Shown: piece after piece, positions 36,649 to 46,433 of the stretch
Numbering within the stretch: position 1 is the stretch's first letter
Layout of the letters: each line of letters opens with the position of its first letter
NCBI RefSeq assembly: GCF_000238775.2
Contig: NZ_AFEJ02000005.1
Coordinates: forward strand, 248,001 to 312,000
Direction: 5' to 3'
Length of the DNA stretch: 64,000 bases
DNA from: Acaryochloris sp. CCMEE 5410
GTDB taxonomy: Bacteria; Cyanobacteriota; Cyanobacteriia; Thermosynechococcales; Thermosynechococcaceae
Made by a program: the position numbers and the translations under genes
The notes under the pieces: generated by a model
What the model was told of the DNA's origin: nothing
What the model saw: only the letters and a program-made list of their open reading frames with translations
Database searches by the model: none

Positions 36649-36906
36649 ATGCTTTGGATCTATTCCCAAAAACAGGCCCCCTTTTGGTGGATTGAAGTTG
36701 TGGCGCTAGAACCACAAAGCACACTCTACTATGGCCCTTTCAGAACTTCGACAGAAGCCGCAAATTATCAAGCTAACGTTACTAAAGACATGAAGGCAGA
36801 GCCTCAAAAAATTACTGTCACAATCCGCACATGTCAACCAGAAATCTTAGCCATTACTAGTATTGAAGCCCCGAATAGAGAACCCCCTTTTCTACCCGAA
36901 CGATAG
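36649..36906 (+). CDS. DUF1816 family protein
   Basis: 85 residues. The family pattern of WWIEV, then YYGPFRTSTEA and a C-terminal TVTIRTCQPEIL is visible (compare WWVEI...YFGPF...RCQP in relatives). Short cyanobacterial family without an assigned function, sometimes near phycobilisome or CpcD-like domains. No strong ribosome site is seen. 74 bases after the DUF1830 gene. Confidence 0.75.
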   Translation: MLWIYSQKQAPFWWIEVVALEPQSTLYYGPFRTSTEAANYQANVTKDMKAEPQKITVTIRTCQPEILAITSIEAPNREPPFLPER

Positions 36907-36936
36907 CTCCAAAACGACAATACTTCAACGAGAAGT

Positions 36937-38208
36937 ATGGATACTCAACATCTAAAATTCATCCCTCAGAGCAACGTTTTTAAGCTGCTATGGGTCTTAT
37001 TCTTATCTTTTCTAATTGGATTGGAGCGAGAAGGACATCATACTCAAACAGGTCGCTATGCTTTTGGTGGAGTTCGTACCTACCCAATGATTGGATTAGT
37101 AGGGTACTGCATCGCCTTTTTGACGAACGGTCAAAGTATCGCATTGGGAATGGGTTTTCTAGCCATTGCTGGTCTGATGGCTCTTTCGTATTGGCATAAG
37201 TTGCAAACAGTAGAAAATGCAGGGGTAACTTCAGAAATTGCTTGCTTAGCAACCTATTTGGTGGGTGCTCTTGTCTACTTTGGTCACTACTGGGAAGCCG
37301 CAACCTTAGCGATTACCAGTTTATTTTTATTGGAATTAAAGTCTGTTTTAGAAAAGTTGGCTACCCAATTTTCTTCAGAAGATATTCTTACATTAACCAA
37401 GTTTTTACTACTGACATTTGTGATCTTGCCAGTTCTGCCCAATCAAGCCTATGGCGAGTTTCAACTCAATCCCTTTAAGACTTGGTTAGTCGTCATTGCT
37501 GTAAGCGGCATCTCCTATGCCAGCTATCTGTTGCAGCGTGCATTTCAGGGGAGAGGGACTCTGATTATTATTGCGTTGATTGGTGGAGCTTATTCTTCAA
37601 CCGTTACAACCGTGGCCCTTGCCAAACAATCCACCTCAGATCCTCTGCCAAGAAGGTATGCAGGAGCAATTCTCATAGCCTCAGGGATGATGTATTGCCG
37701 CTTGATCGTTTTAACGGGTATCTTCAATAAGTCTCTTGCAGCCCTCCTATGGGGACCTATGAGTCTCGTGGCAAGCATCGCTATTTTAGGAGGTGGAATA
37801 TGGTTAATATTTACAGGTCGCTCAGCTAAGGTTTACTCAGTCCGAGCAACATCTCAAAATCCACTTGAGCTGAGATTTGCATTACTCTTTGCAGGGGTAT
37901 TTGTGATGTTGCTAGTTTTGACACACTACGCAATTGAGGTTTTGGGTCAAGCGGGCATCTACACCCTAGCTGGTATTTTGGGGTTCGCGGATGTAGATCC
38001 TTTCGTCATGGGTATCACCCAATCTGCTGGTCAGTCTACTGCGCTAAACATTAGTGCGATCGCTATTTTAATAGCCGCAGCTAGTAATAGTATCGCGAAA
38101 GGTATATACACATTGGGTATTGGTGATTGGAAAGTAGGGAAATCAAGCCTTATTTTACAAAGTATTCTAGCTTTGATCAGCTTACTTCCTATTTTATATT
38201 TGAGGTAG
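36937..38208 (+). CDS. MgtC/SapB-type membrane protein with DUF4010 domain
   Basis: 423 residues, about ten membrane helices. The N-terminal part carries the MgtC signature FLIGLEREGHHTQTGRYAFG near 20-39 and GVRTYPMIGLVGY. The C-terminal half matches DUF4010 (GGAYSSTVTTVALAKQS near 212-228, and the ending IYTLGIGDWKVGK). Presumed inner-membrane protein involved in ion homeostasis or transport; the substrate is unknown. Last of the DUF1830-DUF1816 run. Confidence 0.85.
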   Translation: MDTQHLKFIPQSNVFKLLWVLFLSFLIGLEREGHHTQTGRYAFGGVRTYPMIGLVGYCIAFLTNGQSIALGMGFLAIAGLMALSYWHKLQTVENAGVTSEIACLATYLVGALVYFGHYWEAATLAITSLFLLELKSVLEKLATQFSSEDILTLTKFLLLTFVILPVLPNQAYGEFQLNPFKTWLVVIAVSGISYASYLLQRAFQGRGTLIIIALIGGAYSSTVTTVALAKQSTSDPLPRRYAGAILIASGMMYCRLIVLTGIFNKSLAALLWGPMSLVASIAILGGGIWLIFTGRSAKVYSVRATSQNPLELRFALLFAGVFVMLLVLTHYAIEVLGQAGIYTLAGILGFADVDPFVMGITQSAGQSTALNISAIAILIAAASNSIAKGIYTLGIGDWKVGKSSLILQSILALISLLPILYLR

Positions 38209-38240
38209 AAAATGCGAGGTTACTAAAACTATTAACGCCA

Positions 38241-38597
38241 CTATTTTGATTGAAAGTCTTGACAGTTTAGTGCATCGCTTGTTAGGACCCTTCCTGGGTG
38301 AACAGCACAGCTAAGGTATGCATTTCGATTGTAAAACTTACACTTTAGACAATGATTACAACTATCTTTTCGCAAATATACTAAAGATCTGCGAAAGAGC
38401 TTAATAAAGTTTGGGGAACAGCAAATCAAGATCACCACTAAAATCGCTATTACTATTCCTAAATTAATAGAAGAACTGACATGATTATCAGATACTTCTC
38501 TAGGATTAGGAATATCAAGCTGGTTCACTAAAATAATTTTCCTAGATATTTGCTCTTGTTCAACCAGTATTTTAATCAAATCTATTGTGTATACCAT
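38241..38597 (-). CDS. Single-span membrane protein with cyanobacterial Cys motif
   Basis: 118 residues. One central helix (LGIVIAILVVILICCSP). The C-terminal 45 residues hold a Cys-rich segment: CNHCLKCKFYNRN, then YLSCAVHPGRVLT and NCQDF. The CAVHP...CxDF arrangement recurs in short cyanobacterial proteins I have seen, possibly a metal or cluster site; no function is established. Promoter box K lies about 160 bases upstream. Confidence 0.65.
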   Translation of the reverse strand: MVYTIDLIKILVEQEQISRKIILVNQLDIPNPREVSDNHVSSSINLGIVIAILVVILICCSPNFIKLFRRSLVYLRKDSCNHCLKCKFYNRNAYLSCAVHPGRVLTSDALNCQDFQSK

Positions 38598-39459
38598 GAT
38601 TACATCCTGCTATTTACTTAGAGAAATTATCTTTTCAGTAACTAGTATTCTTCTGAAATAGTTAACAATAACTTTCTTGCGTCCTCGGCATAAACCAGAC
38701 AGTTACGATAAGCATCACTTTCTGCCTGTTATAAGTTAGACATTGATAATAAAAATATATTTGTAAAATTTGAAGTATTTGTGAGAAAGCAAGAATGAAG
38801 TGAGCACTGATAAAGATATAGATAGTGCGTCTCTTGGCTGATGATTTATAGCTATAGGAATAAAAGGAACTTTAGCTTTCTTCTCGAATTATTAGATGAC
38901 ACCGATATATTTCTCATCAATATTTGGAGGATTAAATACCATATTTAATTTTAATAAATATAATTATACTGTTGAATAATATTTTTAGTGGCGGCAGATT
39001 TCTACTATGTCTCACAAAACCTCCAAGTTCTTAGAATAGACTAGGTACTAATCAATTCAAAGATTATGTGTAATTAGCTAAGCACGTCTAACCGAAAAGA
39101 ATTGTTTAGGGATTCAGAGTTATGAATACTAATGATCTTGCATAGGATCCTTAGCCCAAAATAATAGTTATCCTCCGTTAAAGAGATAAAATTCTTTCTT
39201 GACATGTGTTCGTTGGTTTTTTTCTTCCTCCTATTTCTATGTTTCAACTTATTCTCCATGGCACCTTTTGAGCCTATATAAGAATTGGAATTCAAGCTTT
39301 ACTTAACCAAGGGATAAGCAAAAAAATATCCTATGCATCTATGACAAATACCTAGGTTATATGTATATTTCTATAATTCAATACTATTGGAAATTAAGAA
39401 ATATTTTCTGGATATCTAAAAGCAGATGATGGTCTTTTTTAAAGAAACAATCACTAGCC
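38598..39459 (+). other. AT-rich intergenic region
   Basis: About 860 bases, strongly AT-rich compared with the hydrogenase region, without HIP1 octamers. Apart from promoter box K near its left end I see no convincing gene or RNA. A minus-strand open frame at 39074-39295 has no ribosome site and low-complexity Lys/Asn content. Confidence 0.5.
38756..38785 (-). promoter_or_regulatory. Recurrent promoter box, copy K (upstream of Cys-motif membrane gene)
   Basis: Minus strand CTCACAAATACTTCA, 9 bases, then AATATA. The match to the 15-bp box is strong; the -10 is weak but AT-rich. Confidence 0.6.
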
Positions 39460-39714
39460 ATGAAAGAAACCAACCAAAATCATCTAATATCAGCCAGCAC
39501 TGAGCAAAAGATGCTAAGTAATCAAAGAAAGATTTCCTTTGGCACTTCAGTCGAAATCCTGAAAGGACCTTTGCGTGGATGTAAAGGTAAAATCATAGGA
39601 AGTACTAATGATGGTGTGTTTTTTATCTTAAAAGATTTTGACTCAGTTCAAAAAGACAACAGCCAGTTTGTAGAGGGTCCTTACTTAGGATGTGAACTTA
39701 AGATTTTGAGTTAA
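39460..39714 (+). CDS. Small KOW-motif (NusG-like) protein
   Basis: 84 residues. After a polar N-terminus, residues 28-80 hold a KOW-type segment: GTSVEILKGPLRGCKGKIIG, as in NusG/RfaH C-terminal domains and ribosomal L24. The NGN domain of NusG is absent. May bind RNA or ribosomal partners; not enough for a name. Surrounded by AT-rich sequence. Confidence 0.6.
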   Translation: MKETNQNHLISASTEQKMLSNQRKISFGTSVEILKGPLRGCKGKIIGSTNDGVFFILKDFDSVQKDNSQFVEGPYLGCELKILS

Positions 39715-39921
39715 ATGAATAGTTAAACTATCAGCAGGTAATTTCATAAACACTTTGACATTCACCGATCAATCAACGGCAGGTGAATAATCAGTTCCGC
39801 AATTTGTTAGTCTTTTTCCAAGCGTATAAATTAAAATTGAAGCCTACCAAAATTAAAAGTTACTTAGGAATGAAACTTAAGTCAATAGCTCTACAGAATT
39901 TGAGCCAGTAGGATCATTTCA

Positions 39922-39951
39922 CTCACAAGATCTTCAAACTATATCAGTAAT
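39922..39951 (+). promoter_or_regulatory. Recurrent promoter box, copy L (upstream of USP)
   Basis: CTCACAAGATCTTCA, 9 bases, then AGTAAT, 66 bases before the USP start. The gap 39715-40017 shows nothing else. Confidence 0.62.
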
Positions 39952-40017
39952 TTGAAGGTGAGGTAAAAAGGTAATACTATCTTCTACCTTCCACCACTTA
40001 AACAGATGGAGGTAATG

Positions 40018-40569
40018 ATGAATAAGAGAATCTTGATCGCCATGGATGATTCTGATTCCAGTGAGTTTGTATTCGAACAAGCATTTCTCATCGCACAAGA
40101 ACATAAGTCTAGTCTCAAACTACTCCATGTTCTAAATTCTCAAGATCAAAATTTACCTTCCAACAAGACACTTAGTGACCAATTACAATCTACTCAGAAA
40201 AATTCAAATGTAATGCCTGTTCAAAAGTCTAATTTCCCTAAATCCAATTCTGAGGGGAGGATTTTAAGGCGTCTAGTTGGTTGTGTAGAGAGAGCCAAGG
40301 CTGCCCGTATAGATGCGGACTATATCTGCATAATTGGAGAACCGGGACAATTAATTTGTGACTTAGCGCTATCTTGGCGTGCAGACTTAATTCTTTTGGG
40401 TGGAGAAGAACCAGCTAGTGATAGTACACCTTCTCACAATAGTGTCAGAAACTATGTTACACACCATGCACCTTGTTCAGTTGAAGTTGCACGACTTTCA
40501 AGGAATCAACAGCCATCAAACTCACTAGAAAATGAGGTTCTTTATTCACATCTTTCTGGTTGGCAATAA
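40018..40569 (+). CDS. Universal stress protein, degenerate ATP loop
   Basis: 183 residues from the ATG at 40018, with GGAGG 5 bases upstream (tandem ATGs at 40015 and 40006 are too close). Opens MNKRILIAMDDSDSSEF like UspA, with a polar insertion about 48-80. The C-terminal strand and tail are recognisable (RADLILLGG, RNYVTHHAPCSVEVARL), but the loop reads GGEEPASDSTPSHNS where G-x2-G-x9-GS is expected. ATP binding is therefore doubtful. A 40-residue membrane gene follows. Confidence 0.82.
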   Translation: MNKRILIAMDDSDSSEFVFEQAFLIAQEHKSSLKLLHVLNSQDQNLPSNKTLSDQLQSTQKNSNVMPVQKSNFPKSNSEGRILRRLVGCVERAKAARIDADYICIIGEPGQLICDLALSWRADLILLGGEEPASDSTPSHNSVRNYVTHHAPCSVEVARLSRNQQPSNSLENEVLYSHLSGWQ

Positions 40570-40626
40570 TTTTAGGTACCCAGAAAATCGAAAAAATAAA
40601 TTCAGTTCCATAAGGGAGGGATTACG

Positions 40627-40749
40627 ATGCTATATCCTTTATATTCCAGCGGAGCGACTTACTTCGTAGTTAAACTGGGTGTTCTTTGTTTAGCCATTTT
40701 CGTTTGGGGCTGGGCACATCACACCCCTAAGATTTCTAAGGAAACTTAA
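40627..40749 (+). CDS. Small single-span membrane protein (40 aa)
   Basis: Begins MLYPLYSSGATYFVV and spans the membrane once (VKLGVLCLAIFVWGWA), ending HHTPKISKET. GGGAGGG lies about 8 bases before the ATG. It follows the USP by 57 bases and is probably co-transcribed. No family recognised. Comparable tiny membrane genes lie at 30377 and 57238. Confidence 0.55.
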   Translation: MLYPLYSSGATYFVVKLGVLCLAIFVWGWAHHTPKISKET

Positions 40750-40875
40750 AAACTCTGTACTTTAGGTGCAGAGGAAACTCATGGCACTGGTCTATTAATA
40801 GGCACACACTTAAACTCTTTTTAGTGAGGAGTTCTAGTGTGCTCAACGGACGAGAACAAAATCCCATCTCCATTG

Positions 40876-41712
40876 CTAGTGTGGTCTGCTTACTGAGTCC
40901 CCAATGGGGTCTAACTTTTGAATCAGGCGTCGTACGTCTAGCACTCTCTGTAACCCCGGCCGCTTCTTCGCATAGAGATTCTGCCGTCTTCGATAAGCAC
41001 TACATCGTCTCCTCAAGGCAGCATTGTGAGCCTCATTATGATTGGCATAGACCTCAGACCCTGTACTCATAGCGGTAAAGGGATGCTCTGCTTTCACCCA
41101 CTCTACTCGCCGATTCCCCTGAGACCCTTTAACTTTCATCGCGACTTCTAACCCTTCTCGCTAAACCTTGCGATGCCCATAGTCAGGGTGACACTCCTCA
41201 CCGTTGAGATAGACACTGGCGAGCTTCCAAAGCTCTTGTCCATAAAGCCTTTCACCTAAGCCTTCGGCACGCTACTCGAACGGTAAACCATCGAATCCCA
41301 TCACAGGCTTTCACCCACTCCCAAGCCTAGTAAACGCCATTTGCAAAAAGTTGTGTATCCTTGAGGTCAGCTTGTGCTGTCAACTAATAGCGGCTTTCGC
41401 GTTCAAGAACGTGGATGTTCCAGCCCTGGGACTAACTGGGGGGAAGATTTTTGCCTACACGAGTGTATACTTCATCCCCTCCTACCGTCACATCAGGGCC
41501 TGCTGGAGAGGGGGGTGCCCCGTTCTTTGCTTGGTCTGCTAGGCGTTTTTCTCAACGCATAATGATGGTGTGAGATTTACCGAAAATCCCACCTGTAGCA
41601 CGAACGCTCATTCCTTCGGTGCGAGCATTGATGGCACAGCTCACCACTGAACTAGAGGTGCGTAAGCGAGCCATTGGGGTATCGGTGCGTTCATTGAAAC
41701 ACCGATTGCAAT
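40876..41712 (-). pseudogene. IS1-like transposase remnant, interrupted and frameshifted
   Basis: Read on the minus strand from 41712, successive frames give CNRCFNERTDTPMARLRT (zinc-ribbon), GIFGKSHTTIMR-like helix-turn-helix sequence, GDEVYTRVGKNLPPS, then YGHRKV and NHNEAHNAALRRRCSAYRRR, the order of an IS1-type transposase. Several stops and shifts break it. The N-terminal codons (CKDCNR) continue at 43192 beyond an inserted element, and removing that insert restores CKDCNRCFNERT. Clearly inactive. Confidence 0.7.
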
Positions 41713-43191
41713 GGGCGTAGCTAATGGATCGGGGATGCCTTAGACTTCGGAATGGTTACCCCTGGGAATAGGGAGTCAAACCGTTGATTGACCCAGGCAA
41801 GCCGCAGCATGAGTAGATGATTGAAACCATCCTCACTCCAGCGCATACCAACCCCCTTAAAGCGCTGTTGAATCAGCCACTTACAAGCACTTTCGACCAT
41901 TCCTGACCCCAGCGGTATCTGTAGTTGTTCAAAGTGGCGATATTGGATGTGTCGCAGATGGCGCTGGAAATAAGCCTGTACCTGGAGCAACGTCGTAAAA
42001 GATTTGCCCGTAAACAATTGTGAGTGAATCAACATCGTCAAGGACCGCAATACTAATAGGTGTTGCCCATGTCGCAATTGGTGTCGCCAGCGCCGAAACC
42101 AGGCTTGGGCTTGAGCAGAGCGAACATCCCCAACATCACTTTTGTTGCTCGTGCAAGATGGCCTGCTGCATGAAAAAATCGAGAACTGCCACAGCACAGT
42201 GAGAGAACAAGGTGCGGTAGACTCGCCAGAAGCCTCGCCCCCCATCACTCAACCAGATGACGCTTGGGGCCGATTCAAAGTCTTGTTTGCGGGCTTCGAG
42301 TTGCAGTAAGGGATGAACTGGTCGATATCGCCCAATACTGCTACCAGTCTTCGACGCAGTAGTTGGGGGACACTCTTTTAGCTCGGGTGAGCCGTGTTCC
42401 CAGGCGGGCTAAGATAGCGACTTTAACTTCTCGCCACTGGATTTTCCCTTGGGGGTTTTCGGAGTGGGGCGAAAGGGCACCATCACACCGTCAGCAGCAA
42501 TGGCCAAAGGCAGAGCAGACAACACCTCTGAAATCGCTTCACTAGGAGCCTGTTCACCTGATGCTTGAGCTTTGAGTTGAGCCTCTAGCTCCTGATAAGC
42601 TTTGTTGCCCATGACTTGCACCCAATTCCACAAGCTTGATGAACTGACGGATAAACCACTCCACTGACTCAGCATCCAACTGGCCAGTTCATAGGGCATA
42701 AATAGACTTAACAAGCAGCCTAGACGCACCAGTTCTTTACTGCTGTGCTGGTAAGAGGTAATCCCAATGGATTGGTCCAGAGGAGCTGATAGACTACCTG
42801 GACACCCTTTGGACAACGACCCACCCGTCGCTTTCAGTAAATATTTCCCACCAGTGTCTGCATCTGACGAGATTCCCATCCCTTCGAGTGCAAGCGGGTT
42901 CCGCAGGTGCTACACCTAGGCCATTCAAATACTGTTTTGCTCGCCGTGAGAGTTCATCCTCCAGAAGCCATCGAGCCAAATACAAACCCATTTGCAGAAC
43001 GATATAAACCATCTGACTCAGGCTGGGTGATTCTTTGAGTGCTTCGACCTGTTCTAGAAATTCGTGATGCTCTAGTACGGTTGGCAATTGCGATGTTAGG
43101 CTCATGACAAGTTTTTGATTCGGGTACAGGATCTATTGTCCTTGACCCGTTTTTCTTTGAGCCATACATCCCCGATTCTGTGCTTACGCCC
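41713..43191 (-). mobile_element. ISKra4-like insertion sequence nested in an IS1-like remnant
   Basis: 1479 bases. Imperfect terminal inverted repeats: left GGGCGTAGCTAATGGATCGG, right (reverse complement) GGGCGTAAGCACAGAATCGG, both continuing GGATG. Flanked by a 9-bp direct repeat GATTGCAAT at 41704-41712 and 43192-43200, which is the target duplication. 9 bp matches that of the other ISKra4-like copy at 53135. Confidence 0.8.
41721..43105 (-). pseudogene. ISKra4-like transposase, frameshifted
   Basis: Three minus-strand reading segments make up one transposase: N-terminus 43105 to about 42850 (MVYIVLQMGLYLARWLL), a middle part 42879-42409 (SGLSVSSSSLWNWVQVMG, AIAADGVMVPFRP) and C-terminus 42248-41721 (IPLGSGMVESACKWLIQQRF). 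At least two frameshifts separate them, so no single product is made. Confidence 0.75.
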
Positions 43192-43200
43192 GATTGCAAT

Positions 43201-43930
43201 CCTTACACGGAAATTAATCGAATTTCATGACAAACAAGCAATTTATGTCTGAAATATTAGTTTCTCTAAATCTAATCATCAATCATTATTTAGAGAAATA
43301 TTTATCTTCCAAATTATAGATAGCCCATCTATAAATTAAAATTTCAAGGATAAGAATAGAAATTTTTACCCAGAAATCTACAGAGTTCAAGTATTGTGAA
43401 GTAGATTGCAACATAATTACCTCTAAAAAATTAAAATTGAGTAGATTAAGACTAGGTGATTTGAATAGCTCTCTATAGTTTTAATTTATAAAATCTATCT
43501 GTGAATAATGTGAGTGTATTAAGTAAAGCAATTAATACTCATTTCAGTCTAGATATAAATCCCTTACTGAATTTGAATAATATATTGAATATCATGGTCT
43601 TAATTCTCTCCTATAAAGCTATATAGAACTAATCTATTGATTAAAATAATAGGATTACTTGCGACAAGGAAAACTTTGTTTCTTTCAAGCTTTTTTATCT
43701 TTTAGATATAAGGTTGTAAGTTTTCCTTCACAAGTTTCTCATCCTGTTTGGTTATAGTAAGAATGAGTTGATCATCCTTTACATTAAGAATGCGATCAAT
43801 AAAATTAAATCACTTAGTGATTTTTATTTATTCACAAAGGTATCTCTAGATAAGCCTTATTAGTGTATTGCATTTGATTTAGCAGGGTGATTTTCAATAC
43901 AACCCATCTGCTATGCGTCTGGAGGCTAAT
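43201..43930 (+). other. AT-rich intergenic region before USP
   Basis: About 730 AT-rich bases. The first 30 or so still belong to the IS1-like remnant (minus-strand codons for CKDCNR lie at its left edge). Besides promoter box M I see no gene. Confidence 0.5.
43729..43758 (+). promoter_or_regulatory. Recurrent promoter box, copy M (upstream of USP)
   Basis: TTCACAAGTTTCTCA, 9 bases, then GTTATA (TATAGT two bases later is the better -10). The 15-bp box is identical to copy P, 15 kb away. Confidence 0.62.
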
Positions 43931-44476
43931 ATGATTAAGAAGATTTTGGTCGCCATGGATCACTCAATAAATGCTATTCAAGCTTTTGAAGTTGCAATGG
44001 AAATAGCAGAATCTTGCCATGCTCGACTTATGCTTCTACATGTTCTATCCATCGAAGGAGAGGGCTATCAAGCACATCCTGTTTTTCCTGGAACCTATCT
44101 CTATCCAGCTTTTTCTGACATACCGTTGAATCGCTTTCAACAAGAATGGAACAAGTATAAAGAAAAAGAGTTACATCGATTAGCAATACTGTCTGAGCAA
44201 GCAAAGTCAGTTGGAATTACTACTGAGATTACACAAAAATTTGGTAATCCTCGGCAAGAGATCTGCGATTTTGCTAAGGAATGGAACGCTGATTTAATTT
44301 TAATGGGAAGTCGAGGTCATTCTGGGTTAAAAGAATTAGTGTTAGGTAGTATTAGCAACTATGTTGTACATCACGCCCTATGTTCAGTCATGGTTGTACG
44401 AACACCGAATCAATTAGCAGTACAGCCCTCCACCAATTCATCGGCAGAACAGCTTCGTTTTATGATTTCAACATGA
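43931..44476 (+). CDS. Universal stress protein
   Basis: 181 residues from the ATG with GGAGG 6-7 bases upstream; the frame is open 6 codons earlier. Canonical UspA: MIKKILVAMDHSINA at the start and a full ATP loop GSRGHSGLKELVLGS near 135-149, then NYVVHHALCSVMVVRT. The region 45-85 (GEGYQAHPVFPGTYLYPAF) resembles the first domain of the tandem USP at 1971, suggesting they are close paralogues. Confidence 0.92.
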   Translation: MIKKILVAMDHSINAIQAFEVAMEIAESCHARLMLLHVLSIEGEGYQAHPVFPGTYLYPAFSDIPLNRFQQEWNKYKEKELHRLAILSEQAKSVGITTEITQKFGNPRQEICDFAKEWNADLILMGSRGHSGLKELVLGSISNYVVHHALCSVMVVRTPNQLAVQPSTNSSAEQLRFMIST

Positions 44477-44522
44477 TCACATAATCAACTTAATAAATTA
44501 ACCATTTATCGTTGGAATAATA

Positions 44523-44632
44523 GACCTCTTGCAATATTCATTTCTTGATGTGTTAGTAACTCAGTTGATGCTGCAATATGACTTAGATTTTTAGGCCACT
44601 ACTATGTCGTTAGCTGAATTATGCAAGAGGTC
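44523..44632 (+). mobile_element. MITE-like element with inverted ends
   Basis: About 110 bases bounded by GACCTCTTGCAATATTC on the left and, inverted, GACCTCTTGCATAATTC on the right, each flanked by TA. No coding capacity. TA flanks fit mobilisation by an IS630/Tc1-type transposase; the helper is not identified. Confidence 0.6.
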
Positions 44633-44841
44633 TAATGACGTTGCATGCTATTCAGTATATTGATAATCATTAAGAATATATTTATCCTCAATAATTACAG
44701 AGAGTCACTTGCCAAAGTTTCAATAGATTTGTACTAGGTGAAGATACAGATGATTGTCCTTACTAGCTTCTCCTCCACTCTCATACGAAGCTATGGACTA
44801 CATCTAAAGAAAATAAATAGTCTATTATATTGAGTGAATAT

Positions 44842-45378
44842 TTAATATTTTGTTCTTTGTATGAGGTGGAGAAAATCATAAATTTTATCTTCAAACTTAA
44901 AGAGATCTTTACTAGTGATATGATAGCGGGAAATAGTATTGACTTCGTCTCTATACTCTGATGGAAAGAGTTCGCAAACTTTTAATTCAGAGACAGCTTT
45001 TGGTGGATATCCAGTGAGATCTGTAAGTTGATTAGTAATTCTTTCTTTTTGTCCAGGGCGGTCGAAACCGCAGAATGATATGAAAGAATAATTATTCAAT
45101 GAATTCTTCTTACGCTTGATCAATGTTTTCAAGGGATTAGCTATCTTAGAATCCCAGATCGGTGCAACCAAGATGGTGTGATCGTAGTTTGAGATCGGGG
45201 TTTCAATTGCCTCGATTTTGGGGCTTCTTTTGAAGATCATATCCAAAACAATCGTTAACATTGTCCGCCTCTTTTTTTCAATAATGGGGCAGATATCGCA
45301 CTGAATTTCTTTGGCTAGATACTCAGCAAGTCGCCGATTATTACCTGAAAAGGAAAAATAGATAATCAAGATTCTCAC
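44842..45378 (-). CDS. Flavodoxin-like protein
   Basis: 178 residues from a GTG at 45378 with AAGGAG 7 bases upstream; the frame is open nine more codons. The start VRILIIYFSFSGNNRRLAEY is an FMN-phosphate-binding loop (SFSGNNRR for T/S-x-T/S-G-N-T). The middle has HTILVAPIWDSKIANPLKTL, as in flavodoxin/NADPH-quinone reductase families. Possibly an electron carrier or FMN reductase; partner unknown. AT-rich like its surroundings. Confidence 0.72.
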   Translation of the reverse strand: MRILIIYFSFSGNNRRLAEYLAKEIQCDICPIIEKKRRTMLTIVLDMIFKRSPKIEAIETPISNYDHTILVAPIWDSKIANPLKTLIKRKKNSLNNYSFISFCGFDRPGQKERITNQLTDLTGYPPKAVSELKVCELFPSEYRDEVNTISRYHITSKDLFKFEDKIYDFLHLIQRTKY

Positions 45379-45551
45379 AGACGTGCTCCTTATGCAAGAG
45401 TACAAAAAGGAGACTCATTCAGCAGTATAGTTATGGAGACAAAGGCTGCAAAACTGCAAAACTATTGATCTCTTGATCTCCTCTATGGCGCATAAACAAT
45501 TATGATTCGGTAATATCTATTTCATATGGATTTGATAGATTTCCCTATGAC

Positions 45552-46433
45552 TTAATTAATTCCGATTAGCTGATGTGAATTTAGGGTAGTTTGGATCAAC
45601 TCTTTTCCTTGAGGTAACTTACCTGTCTGTAACCATTCATCCATATCAGGTGGGAATTGAGGTTGACTCAACAGCGAATGCAATTCTTGACTTTCTAAAA
45701 CCTCTTTCTCTAAAAGATGACTTGCAGTTAATTGGAGCATATCTTGATTGATGGATAGAATACTCAATGCCATATGGTGAGCCCCATCTACCACATCCTT
45801 AACTGCTTGATCAATTGCTTCAACGACTTGGGGACCAACGGTACGGCGTGGATTAGGCACTCCTTCTAGAAACTGTTGTTGTGCCTTTTCATACGCAATC
45901 GGACCAAGTTCATCACTCATACCGTAGAGGGTGACATACCGTTCAGCTAAATCGGTTGCTTTTTGGATATCATCACTAGCTCCTGTAGAAACAACTCCAA
46001 AAATCAACTCTTCAGCTGAACGTCCTCCTAGCAAAGTCGCTATCCGGCCCCGCAATTCACTTGCTGTGATCAAGAAGCGGTCTTCTTCAGGAAGTTGCAG
46101 AGTATAGCCCAGTGCACCAATGCCGCGGGGAATGACCGAAATTTTCTCAACCGTCCCTGCACCTGGCATTAAACTGCCCACAATAGCGTGCCCTACTTCG
46201 TGATAAGCAACAGTCTTTTTCTCTAAATCATTGAGAACGCGCGACTTTTTCTCCAGTCCTGCGACAACTCGCTCAATCGCTTCATTAAAATCGGACATGA
46301 CTACTGCATCACGGCTCTGACGAGCTGCTAGTAGGGCTGCTTCATTCACCAAATTGGCCAAATCTGCCCCAGAAAATCCGGGTGTCCTTACTGCTAACTT
46401 GGTCAAGTTAATATCTTCACTGGAGTCTGGCAA
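45552..46433 (-). pseudogene. ftsH: FtsH protease, 3' part (split by an insertion sequence)
   Basis: Carries the end of the AAA+ domain ([20 protein letters not shown]) and the zinc protease domain with HEVGHAIVG (HEXXH). The true ftsH sequence begins at 46414-46418, where the insertion sequence ends. Joining it to the 5' part, with one copy of the CTTC duplication removed, gives an uninterrupted 655-codon frame reading [18 protein letters not shown], a normal FtsH length. As it stands it lacks the ATPase and membrane anchor and is not expected to work. Confidence 0.88.

Noticed and set aside
39074-39295. Minus-strand open frame of 73 codons in AT-rich DNA
   Set aside because: No ribosome site; Lys/Asn-rich low-complexity product typical of chance frames in AT-rich sequence.
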